Below are positions 13,868 through 20,767 of a DNA stretch of 53,367 nt, piece after piece. The notes below the pieces were generated by a model. That model saw nothing but the letters and a program-made list of their open reading frames with translations, did not search any database and was not told the DNA's origin. Source of the stretch: Candidatus Aenigmarchaeota archaeon CG_4_9_14_3_um_filter_37_18 (GTDB taxonomy: Archaea; Aenigmatarchaeota; Aenigmatarchaeia; CG10238-14); NCBI GenBank assembly GCA_002789635.1, contig PFTQ01000044.1, positions 837-54,203 on the forward strand. The letters run 5' to 3'. The position numbers and the translations under genes were made by a program. How positions within the stretch are numbered: position 1 is the first letter of the stretch; every line of letters starts with the position of its first letter.

Positions 13868-14931
13868 TAGAGACCAAAATCTTCATCTACAAATTCCTGG
13901 AAGATAGGTCCAAATCCTTTACCAAGCAAAGCTCCAAAATTAAATAGCCAATCAGGGAATTTATGCAATATACTGCTTGAAAAAACTCCTTGAATTATTG
14001 GCCACCTCAATTTTTCTTTCCATTTATCATCATAATTTCGCTTTAAAAATTTGTAATCATAATTCCCGGACTCCAAAGATTTCTTGCAAGCATTGGAAGC
14101 AATTTTAGCAGCAGTCAATCCATAAATTAATCCTCCACCACTGATCGGTTTGATCTGACAAGCAGCATCCCCGACAAGAAGAACCCTGTCTGCAACAGAA
14201 TTCTCGATTAGACCATACCTTATTACTCCCCCGACTTTATCCCGCGTGTTAATAACTTTGCCAAACCTCTTTTTAACGAATTTCTCTAAGTAATATCCAG
14301 ATTTTTGAGAAGAACCAATCCCAACTCTTGCCCATTTATCATTTTCAGGAACAACCCAACCAAAAAAATCCGGTGAGATAGTAGAACCAAACCATAATTC
14401 AGCCTGATCAGAGTCAAAGAAGTCTTGAACTGTCTCTTGAATACCAACGATGAGACTGTCTGGTAATTTAAGATTAGAAACCCCAGCTACAGGAGAATTG
14501 GGACCATCTGCCCCGACAAGAAGTTTAGTTTTAAAGTTCCCTTTGCTCGTTTTTATTTCTAGAAAATTGCTTTCTCTGGAAAAATCTTTGAATTCTGTTT
14601 TCATTTTGATCTCAACATCATTTTTCTCAGCTTTCTTAGCCATTTCCTTATCAAATAACTCCCTATCAAAGACATAAAAAGGCCTTTTGGATTTTAGAGT
14701 AACATGGTTCCCGTTAGGAGAGAAAAAACCTGCTCTAGTGATTTTATTCAGGACTATTTTTCTTGATGCCCCAGAAAGCTCGAATATCCTGTCACTAGTG
14801 AAGCCTGTACATTGGACTGGTTTGCCTATCTCTGTCTTTTTGTCGAGAATCAATATTTTGTGATCTTTTCCTAACAATTCCCCGACTTTACAGCCGATCG
14901 GGCCCGCGCCAACTATCACTACGTCATACAT
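13864..14931 (-). CDS. Geranylgeranyl reductase family FAD protein (archaeal lipid reductase)
   Basis: About 355 aa. It has an N-terminal Rossmann FAD site (MYDVVIVGAGPIGCKVGELL), the family Cys segment GKPVQCTGFTSDRI, and RVLLVGDAACQIKPISGGGL with the DxxGxx second FAD motif. These enzymes saturate geranylgeranyl chains of archaeal phospholipids or of geranylgeranyl diphosphate. An ATG three codons upstream (14940) is an alternative. A TATA box (ttatatttt, about 14953-14963) is 26 bases from 14931. It belongs with the adjacent prenyltransferase and kinase in isoprenoid-lipid metabolism. Confidence 0.88.
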   Translation of the reverse strand: MYDVVIVGAGPIGCKVGELLGKDHKILILDKKTEIGKPVQCTGFTSDRIFELSGASRKIVLNKITRAGFFSPNGNHVTLKSKRPFYVFDRELFDKEMAKKAEKNDVEIKMKTEFKDFSRESNFLEIKTSKGNFKTKLLVGADGPNSPVAGVSNLKLPDSLIVGIQETVQDFFDSDQAELWFGSTISPDFFGWVVPENDKWARVGIGSSQKSGYYLEKFVKKRFGKVINTRDKVGGVIRYGLIENSVADRVLLVGDAACQIKPISGGGLIYGLTAAKIASNACKKSLESGNYDYKFLKRNYDDKWKEKLRWPIIQGVFSSSILHKFPDWLFNFGALLGKGFGPIFQEFVDEDFGLY

Positions 14932-14983
14932 GTCTTTCATACAACCAAATAGAAAATATAATTACAAAAAGATAATACTTGTT
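14932..14983. promoter_or_regulatory. Divergent promoter, reductase / carbamate kinase
   Basis: A single AT-rich core (aaaatataatta, about 14953-14964) lies about 25 bases from both start codons and can serve as TATA box in either direction, giving two leaderless mRNAs. Confidence 0.4.
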
Positions 14984-15901
14984 ATGCAAAAAACAATGAT
15001 TCTAGCTTTAGGAGGGAATATGATAAAGAAAGCAAAAGAAAAAGGTACATTTGAAGAACAATATGAGAATGTGACGACTAGTTGCGATCAAATCATTGAA
15101 ATAATCAAGCAGGGTTGGAATATTGTTATAACGCATGGGAATGGTCCACAAGTAGGTAATCTCCTGCTGCAACAAGAATTATTAAAAGACAAAATACCAC
15201 CTATGCCTCTGGACGTTTGCGGAGCTTTAAGCCAGGGAGAAATAGGATATCTGGTCCAGCAAATCCTTAGGAACAAACTGAAGAAAAACAAAATCAACAA
15301 GAAAGTCGTGACTATTATCACTCAAGTTTTAGTTGATGAAAAAGATCCAGAATTCAAGAATCCGTCCAAACCAATAGGGCCATTCTACAAAATCAAAAAT
15401 AACAGGTTTCCGATGGTTTATCAGACAGGAAAAGGCTGGAGGAGAGTTGTTCCGTCACCCGATCCTAAAGAGATAATAGAAAAAGACCAGATTAAAGACT
15501 TAGTAGAAAACGGGGATGTTGTTATTGCTTGCGGGGGAGGAGGGATACCAGTTGTTGAAAGGAGAGGACAATTGAAAGGGATAGAAGGTGTAATTGACAA
15601 AGACCTAGCCTCAGAAAAGTTAGCAGAAGAATTAGGAATAAAAACTATGATGATTTTAACAGATGTAGATAATGTTTACCTTAATTATGGAGAAAAAAAC
15701 CAGAAGAAACTGGAAAAAGTAACGCTAAAAGAAATCAAGGAACACCAAAAAAGAGGGCATTTCCAAAAAGGAAGCATGGGGCCAAAAATAGAAGCATCTA
15801 TTCGATTGTTAGAGAATGGAGGAGAAGGAGTATTCATAACTTCACCCAAGCTTGCAATAAAGTGCCTGCAAGGAAAAGCAGGAACTGCACTAATCAGATA
15901 A
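14984..15901 (+). CDS. arcC: Carbamate kinase
   Basis: A 305-aa amino-acid-kinase-fold enzyme: MILALGGNMI (P-loop-like start), VITHGNGPQVGNLLLQQE, PMPLDVCGALSQGEIGYL, VIACGGGGIPV, LTDVDNVYLNYG and GSMGPKIEA are all carbamate kinase hallmarks. It catalyses ATP + carbamate <-> ADP + carbamoyl phosphate and in fermentative organisms makes ATP. The start at 14984 (MQKTMILALGGN) is leaderless relative to the TATA core at 14953-14964. No arginine deiminase or ornithine carbamoyltransferase is in the window. The tRNA-Trp follows 34 bases downstream. Confidence 0.92.
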   Translation: MQKTMILALGGNMIKKAKEKGTFEEQYENVTTSCDQIIEIIKQGWNIVITHGNGPQVGNLLLQQELLKDKIPPMPLDVCGALSQGEIGYLVQQILRNKLKKNKINKKVVTIITQVLVDEKDPEFKNPSKPIGPFYKIKNNRFPMVYQTGKGWRRVVPSPDPKEIIEKDQIKDLVENGDVVIACGGGGIPVVERRGQLKGIEGVIDKDLASEKLAEELGIKTMMILTDVDNVYLNYGEKNQKKLEKVTLKEIKEHQKRGHFQKGSMGPKIEASIRLLENGGEGVFITSPKLAIKCLQGKAGTALIR

Positions 15902-15935
15902 AAATAAAAGATGCAACGTCAATATTATCAGAGAT

Positions 15936-16051
15936 GGGGTTTTGGCTCAACTTGGTAGAGCGTCAGGCTCCAGCACATCGTGCATGGAACGTTGATTTCA
16001 AGATGATATGAAGAAACCTGAAGGTTGGGGGTTCAAATCCCTCAGACCCCA
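15936..16051 (+). tRNA. tRNA-Trp (anticodon CCA) with intron
   Basis: Acceptor strands GGGGTTT/AGACCCC, D-arm TGGCTCAACTTGGTAGAGC, anticodon stem TCAGG/CCTGA with CTCCA in the loop, and T-arm GGGGG-TTCAAAT-CCCTC. The anticodon loop is interrupted by about 42 bases after position 37, the canonical archaeal intron site common in tRNA-Trp. Thirteen bases spanning the 3' end recur at 16413-16425. Confidence 0.93.
15974..16015 (+). other. tRNA-Trp intron (approximate limits)
   Basis: Removing about 42 bases between the anticodon CCA plus one base and the final A of the loop restores a 7-base loop closed by TCAGG/CCTGA. Exact ends should follow a bulge-helix-bulge cut by the splicing endonuclease and may shift by one or two bases. 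Confidence 0.6.
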
Positions 16052-16052
16052 T
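16040..16052 (+). repeat. Direct repeat, copy 1 (tRNA-Trp 3' end)
   Basis: cctcagaccccat covers the end of the T-arm, the 3' acceptor strand and one base beyond. It recurs exactly at 16413-16425. Confidence 0.55.
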
Positions 16053-16125
16053 GTCTATTTTGTATAAAATTATTTTCTATTTAATAGTATAAAGAAATCT
16101 AGTATTCTTGAAATATCTCATAAAA

Positions 16126-16335
16126 CTACTTTTTAGTTTTCAAAACATTTTTATTTGTAGTTTTTACAAACAATACTAAGAAACCACCTATCACAAAACC
16201 TAAGCCTATAATAGCATTTTTTACCTGATATGAAACTGGTTCATTGGTTCCAAATAAAGGTGTTGTTACAATTAAAAAAACACCACAAACTATCATCACT
16301 ACAGAAGCTATTTTTTGGATATTCAATTTTCCCAT
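16126..16335 (-). CDS. Small two-helix membrane protein in the tRNA-Trp insert, 69 aa
   Basis: Two hydrophobic helices (IASVVMIVCGVFLIVTT and AIIGLGFVIGGFLVLFV) are joined by an exterior loop (PLFGTNEPVSYQVK), with a Lys-rich C-terminus. The ATG at 16335 is preferred over a TTG three codons upstream (16344). A TATA-like tatttaaattg (about 16362-16372) is 30 bases upstream. Function unknown. Its position between copies of the tRNA-Trp 3' end suggests acquisition. Confidence 0.65.
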   Translation of the reverse strand: MGKLNIQKIASVVMIVCGVFLIVTTPLFGTNEPVSYQVKNAIIGLGFVIGGFLVLFVKTTNKNVLKTKK

Positions 16336-16412
16336 TTCTATCAAAGTAGATTTCGAAAATTCAATTTAAATACCTATCTTTGGGGTCAAAAATTGTATTT
16401 GAAATGAAAGTT

Positions 16413-16425
16413 CCTCAGACCCCAT
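16413..16425 (+). repeat. Direct repeat, copy 2 (tRNA-Trp 3' fragment)
   Basis: cctcagaccccat, identical to 16040-16052. An inverted repeat ttgaagt...acttcaa (16432-16438 and 16460-16466) follows and may be the transcription end of pcm. Confidence 0.5.
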
Positions 16426-16457
16426 TCTGACTTGAAGTTTGAATTCGTGAACTCCCT

Positions 16458-17093
16458 TCACTTCAACTCCACAAAAATATAATTACCAAGATTAGTTCTG
16501 GTCAACTCACCATTATCGATCTTCTGAAACAATGCCATTTCTTGATGGTTATCAGAGTTTATTGGAGCAACTATTCTGCCGCCAAGTTTGGCCTGATCTA
16601 TAACCAGTTCAGGAACACTATCGCAAGCAGCATTGATGAGAATGCAATCATACGGAGAATTTTTAGGATAGCCTTTCTTTCCATCCCCGCAAACCAATTC
16701 GATGTTACTCAGGTTGGTTTTAACTATGTTATTTTTTGAGAATTCTACTAGTCTGGGTTCAAGCTCTATTCCTGTCACTTTTCCGTTTTTCCCAACTATT
16801 TTAGCGAGAAGGCAAGTCGTCCATCCAGTACCAGAGCCGATATCAAGAACGTTATCTTTTATATCAGGACTCAAAGCCTCAAGCATTGTTGCTACTGTAT
16901 ATGGTTGGGAGATAGTCTGACCTTTCATAGTCGGCAAAGCAATATCTCTATAAGCATGGTCAATGTGTCTTTCTGGAACAAACCAGTGGCGTGATATTTC
17001 AAGAAACGCATTAATTATTCTTTTTGTCCTTAAGACGCCTAATGCCGCAAGGGACTCAACCAAAGCTTTGTTCTCTTCTTCAAATTTACTCAT
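16458..17093 (-). CDS. pcm: Protein-L-isoaspartate O-methyltransferase
   Basis: A 211-aa PCMT family enzyme that methylates L-isoaspartyl residues of damaged proteins to start their repair. Signature segments are PTMKGQTISQPYTVATMLEA (substrate-binding, pre-motif I), VLDIGSGTGWTTCLLA (motif I, SAM) and VTGIELEPRLVEF. Length is typical. The ATG at 17093 lies 25 bases below an AT-rich box (about 17113-17123), so it is leaderless. Confidence 0.92.
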   Translation of the reverse strand: MSKFEEENKALVESLAALGVLRTKRIINAFLEISRHWFVPERHIDHAYRDIALPTMKGQTISQPYTVATMLEALSPDIKDNVLDIGSGTGWTTCLLAKIVGKNGKVTGIELEPRLVEFSKNNIVKTNLSNIELVCGDGKKGYPKNSPYDCILINAACDSVPELVIDQAKLGGRIVAPINSDNHQEMALFQKIDNGELTRTNLGNYIFVELK

Positions 17094-17140
17094 GATTAGG
17101 ATTAGTTTTTAAAAAATAAAAGAAAGAGGAAAGAGTTCTC

Positions 17141-17476
17141 TTACTTTGCTAAAATAATGTTCATTGTAGAAACGTTTATCTTGTTTCCGCCTTCTACTTC
17201 TCTTTCTTCTGTTCCAATGTCTATGTTCTTGACTTTTAGGTCTGACATAAACTTATTTTTGACAACTTCTGCTACGTCAACTGCTCTAGAGATTGATCTG
17301 CCTCTGGCTTTTATGTTGACTTCTTTAACCCCAGCTGAAAATTGGGTTATTACAGCCAGCACATAGCTCATTGTTGGTTTTTGCCCGACAAAGACTACGT
17401 TATCATCCATTCTTGCTCTTTTTTGCGGCTGTTTTTGTTTTTCAGTTTGTTGTTTTTCAACTTTTTTTTCTGCCAA
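17141..17476 (-). CDS. albA: DNA/RNA-binding chromatin protein Alba
   Basis: A 111-aa protein with a Lys/Gln-rich N-terminal extension of about 20 residues and then the Alba fold: NVVFVGQKPTMSYVLAVITQ, EVNIKARGRSISRAVDVAEV, and a basic beta-hairpin end (KINVSTMNIILAK). Alba dimers coat DNA and RNA in archaea. The start is TTG at 17476 with AGGTGA at good spacing. The extension is unusual for crenarchaeal Alba but acceptable for euryarchaeal/DPANN forms. Confidence 0.93.
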   Translation of the reverse strand: MAEKKVEKQQTEKQKQPQKRARMDDNVVFVGQKPTMSYVLAVITQFSAGVKEVNIKARGRSISRAVDVAEVVKNKFMSDLKVKNIDIGTEEREVEGGNKINVSTMNIILAK

Positions 17477-17547
17477 TTACTTCACCTCTTGTTTTATTGG
17501 TATTATATATCTAATTTTAATTGAAAATAAAGTTTAAATCTTTAATT

Positions 17548-18000
17548 CTACTGGCTCTTTGTGAAATTAATGAACATGAATCCCAAGTGAATATCATCAT
17601 CTGAGTATCTGATCGAAACTGGGGTTTTAAAACTTGGTTTGAAGTCCCCTCCTATAACCCATTCTTTATTGTTGTCAAGGTCAGTGACTTTTATTCTATA
17701 GATATTATCAGGATAGGATATCTCGGAGAATAGCGGGGTAGGGTTTGCTGCTAATGAGTCAAGCTTGCCCTTGTCCAAGACTCCCCTGTGTATTGTGCTA
17801 TCGGTGTAAGCCATTTTTTCAGAAGAGAGCAGGACATTCGATAGAATAACCCTTCTCCTCAATATTTCATTTTCTTCTACTGTTACTTTTACCCCTTGGC
17901 CTCTTGAGATGAAGAAGAAAACTAGCATCCCTACAAGAGCAACTGTAAGCAAGCCTACTAGCATATGAGAAAGGCTTGTCGCCTGCGCTTTTGTCCTCAT
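17548..18000 (-). CDS. Prepilin-like membrane protein, 150 aa
   Basis: The N-terminus MRTKA-QATSL, followed by a 20-residue hydrophobic helix (HMLVGLLTVALVGMLVFFF), matches a class III (prepilin peptidase) signal with cleavage after K-A. The exterior part is a beta-rich domain without Cys (VILSNVLLSSEKMAY, YRIKVTDLDNNKEWVIGGDF). It overlaps the upstream pilin-like gene by 4 bases (ATGA). It lies 3 kb from the secretion-type locus and is probably a minor pilin of it. Confidence 0.65.
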   Translation of the reverse strand: MRTKAQATSLSHMLVGLLTVALVGMLVFFFISRGQGVKVTVEENEILRRRVILSNVLLSSEKMAYTDSTIHRGVLDKGKLDSLAANPTPLFSEISYPDNIYRIKVTDLDNNKEWVIGGDFKPSFKTPVSIRYSDDDIHLGFMFINFTKSQ

Positions 18001-18401
18001 TTCCCATCAACCTTATACTTTTCAACGCCATTCACAACTGTCTTTTCGATTGTAAAATCTTTAGCATCTGAAAATGAGCCAGAAACATCCACTAGAACAG
18101 GATCAGACGAATCTTGCTTCCCGCTATTGAATTCCCTTGAAGCAGCAACCTCCCTATTCGATATGCCGACATCATAACTGTTATCGGAAGAAACCTTGTA
18201 TCTTATCATGATATCTCCAGGAGCTGCTGCGCTTATTGAAACTAGTGCTGCAAGATCCTTCGAAACGACTTCTGGCGAATCTATTGTGAACATGCTAATC
18301 GCTTCCTGTATGGTTGGGATAATAACAGGTATTAAAGCCACTAAAATCACCATAATACCTATTATTGAAAAAACTTCTGTTGTTTCAGCCTGGCCTTTCA
18401 T
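17997..18401 (-). CDS. Prepilin-like membrane protein, 134 aa
   Basis: MKG-QAETTEVFSIIGIMVILVALIP is a strong class III signal: K-G before the cleavage point, Glu at about +5, then a hydrophobic helix. The exterior domain is short and beta-rich (DIMIRYKVSSDNSYDVGIS, KDFTIEKTVVNGVEKYKV). First gene of a two-gene operon, translationally coupled to the 150-aa protein. It resembles archaellin/adhesin pilins in layout but not in recognisable sequence. Confidence 0.68.
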   Translation of the reverse strand: MKGQAETTEVFSIIGIMVILVALIPVIIPTIQEAISMFTIDSPEVVSKDLAALVSISAAAPGDIMIRYKVSSDNSYDVGISNREVAASREFNSGKQDSSDPVLVDVSGSFSDAKDFTIEKTVVNGVEKYKVDGK

Positions 18402-18479
18402 AATATAGAATGGTTTTTTGTTAAGTTAAGTTTTACAAAAAGGATATTTGTTTTAAAGATAAAAATAATATCAGATAAA

Positions 18480-19379
18480 ATGAGAAAATTAATACTATTG
18501 GGTTTTTTGGGATTAGTTCTACTCTTTTCTGGCTGTGATAATCAGACTACAAATGGGTGCAGCGACAGCGGCCTGAAGCTTGTGGACTACAATGTTTATC
18601 CTCTCGAAAAAATCTATCAAGGAGATATAGTGGCGTTTGCATTCTGGCTTGAAAACAAAGGCAGCTCTACTGCGGGGAATGTTAAAGTCGACTTCTTTGA
18701 TACGCCTGGCTTTGATGTAACAAGGCTCGAATGCCAAGAAAATCCATCCGGAGGCAAGGAATGCAATTTGGGGGAGATACTTTCTGAAGAAGGCTGCCTA
18801 GGCGAAATGAGACAGGTAAAAACTGAGTTGAGGGCTAGAGGTTCCGGGGACAATACTGTCAGCTTTGCTGTTATATATAATTACCATGGCAATTCCCTGC
18901 TTTCATTTGGTATTTGGGAGAAGAATTCAAAAAACCAGTATGGAAACAAACGCATTGGAAGCACATATGGGCCTGTTAAAGTTGAGATAAACCCAGGCTT
19001 CTTGATGAGCAGAATAGTTGACGACAGGAAGCAAACAACCACTGAATGGGTGGAAGAAGGCCAGAGATTCACTGTTAACATTAATGTCAGGGAGAGCGGA
19101 AATTTTGGCCAAAGCTCATCAAAAACATCAATATCAAACTTTAAGGTAAAGCTCAATTATTTAGAGCCTATAGCTGATGGGAAATGCGATTTTATTCTGA
19201 GCGGGGAATATTTAGTGCCAAAAGAATCTATTGAAGTCCCTACAAAGAAGCCTTTAAAATGTGATTTAAAAGCTAATGATAATATCGGGCAGGAATGGAT
19301 TACCGGCGGGATAGAGGTGGATTATGATTATGAGTATAGCTTTGTCAAGCAGCAAACCTTCAAGATAAACACCGAATAA
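18480..19379 (+). CDS. Secreted lipoprotein with CARDB-like domain, 299 aa
   Basis: The signal peptide MRKLILLGFLGLVLLFSGCD has a lipobox (LFSGC). The mature part starts with an adhesion-type beta-sandwich (FAFWLENKGSSTAGNVKVDF) and has a second beta domain (FTVNINVRESGNFGQSSSKT). Two conserved Cys pairs are visible. It is divergent from the pilin-like pair and 37 bases upstream of a related coiled-coil/TM protein, so the two plus-strand genes probably form an operon at the edge of the secretion locus. Confidence 0.7.
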   Translation: MRKLILLGFLGLVLLFSGCDNQTTNGCSDSGLKLVDYNVYPLEKIYQGDIVAFAFWLENKGSSTAGNVKVDFFDTPGFDVTRLECQENPSGGKECNLGEILSEEGCLGEMRQVKTELRARGSGDNTVSFAVIYNYHGNSLLSFGIWEKNSKNQYGNKRIGSTYGPVKVEINPGFLMSRIVDDRKQTTTEWVEEGQRFTVNINVRESGNFGQSSSKTSISNFKVKLNYLEPIADGKCDFILSGEYLVPKESIEVPTKKPLKCDLKANDNIGQEWITGGIEVDYDYEYSFVKQQTFKINTE

Positions 19380-19416
19380 AGTTATTATTGTCTCTTTCTA
19401 AATATTAACAGATAAT

Positions 19417-20742
19417 ATGGATGACGAGGAAAGGATTAAAAGGCTAGCGGAATTAGCCAGACAAAAAGAAGAAATGGAAAGAAAAAGGCTAGCCGAGCAG
19501 CAGAATCTTCAAGGCAGAGACCAAAAAACCCAACAAGAACTAAAAGAGAAACAACTGCAGGAACTCAAGAGGCAGCAGGAATTAAGCCAAAGAATGGGTG
19601 CCCCTAGTGGGGGACAGCCTGGATATCAGTCATCTTCTCCTCAAAAAGATTCAACTGTTAAGTATATTGCAATAGTTCTTGTTATTGCTGTTGTAGGCTT
19701 TTTCGGATATAGGTATAAGGATGATATATTATTTGAGGGAAGTAAAATCCTGCAATCCATAGAGAGAATGCTTCCGGATGACCTTTTGAAGTCTTGGTCT
19801 TGTATATTGGGGACTTTAACAGGGAAAAAATCAGCTGATGAATGCTTCGGAAATGTCCCCCCAATAATAACGAATCAGAATGATTTTATTGATGTGAAAT
19901 TTGGCTCTGGAGATGGATATCCCCTAAACCCAGAAAGATTGCAAAAATATTCGCTGCCTGTTAGGATTTCAAACAGCAAGGAAAAAGCTTTGAATGTTGA
20001 GGTTAATGGTGTGCTTCATTGCACTGTTGAATCCCCGCTTATGGATGGTGATATTGAAGAGTCTTTTAATTTAAAGGCTTCTACTCCTTCCTTCAGAATA
20101 GAGAAAGATGAAGTGTCATTAAGGCTTGAAAGCGAGGAAGCACTGCCATGCACTCTGAAAGCGTGCACTAATGCTGAAGTTATTGCAAGCTATTCAGACC
20201 AGAACGATTTTACAACTTCATTTACATTAGGGAAGACAAGGCAGGACGCATTAAAAACTCAAATAAAATCAGAAACAAGCCCTGGTCCTATTTCTATAAG
20301 AGCTGAGTTTCATCCCCTGAATTATTATTATCTTGATCAGAATGTTCAAGAAACTGAAGTTATTTTTACATTCACAAATAAAGGAACCGGAAAAGCAGAT
20401 ATAGCTAGTTTTCAGGTAGGGGTAGATGAAGATACAAAAGATTTTTTTAGCAGTTTTGGCCCCTGCTCATGCTCTTGTCATGAAGATTTTAATAAAATGA
20501 TTGGCGAAGCAAAAGAATTTAGTATAAACTCCGATGGGAAGAATGGAATGGATGTGATTTTAGACCAGAATTCTAGATGCGAATGCCTATGTGATTTTAA
20601 GATCAACGAAAATAAAGTTAATGGCTTGCCAGATTATGGAGCTAGCAAAACAGCAAATTTCTATTTTAGTGTTTTTTATAAATTTGACAGGACTGAAAAA
20701 TATGCAGGTTTGGCTCTTCAGGGGGATAAGTGCAGTGATTAA
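19417..20742 (+). CDS. Coiled-coil / single-TM protein with large exterior domain, 441 aa
   Basis: Residues 1-65 are a highly charged cytoplasmic coiled coil (RLAELARQKEEMERKRLAEQ and further KEKQLQELKRQQEL). A linker (GGQPGYQSSSPQ) and one transmembrane helix (YIAIVLVIAVVGFFGYRY, about 88-105) follow, and then about 330 exterior residues with beta-sandwich segments and a Cys-rich part (CSCSCHEDF, RCECLCDF). The topology links the cytoplasm to the surface and would suit a scaffold for the neighbouring secretion machine. Family not recognised. Confidence 0.68.
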   Translation: MDDEERIKRLAELARQKEEMERKRLAEQQNLQGRDQKTQQELKEKQLQELKRQQELSQRMGAPSGGQPGYQSSSPQKDSTVKYIAIVLVIAVVGFFGYRYKDDILFEGSKILQSIERMLPDDLLKSWSCILGTLTGKKSADECFGNVPPIITNQNDFIDVKFGSGDGYPLNPERLQKYSLPVRISNSKEKALNVEVNGVLHCTVESPLMDGDIEESFNLKASTPSFRIEKDEVSLRLESEEALPCTLKACTNAEVIASYSDQNDFTTSFTLGKTRQDALKTQIKSETSPGPISIRAEFHPLNYYYLDQNVQETEVIFTFTNKGTGKADIASFQVGVDEDTKDFFSSFGPCSCSCHEDFNKMIGEAKEFSINSDGKNGMDVILDQNSRCECLCDFKINENKVNGLPDYGASKTANFYFSVFYKFDRTEKYAGLALQGDKCSD

Positions 20743-20767
20743 TCCACAGTTTAAATAAGTTCAAATC

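Larger units (their letters stand above)
16053..16425. mobile_element. tRNA-Trp-associated mini-insert (about 0.37 kb)
   Basis: Bounded by the tRNA-Trp 3' end and a 13-base exact copy of it. Like the tRNA-Thr insert, it holds one small gene on the strand opposite to the tRNA (16126-16335), with its own TATA box, and no recombinase. The shorter repeat makes the case weaker than for tRNA-Thr. Confidence 0.45.
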
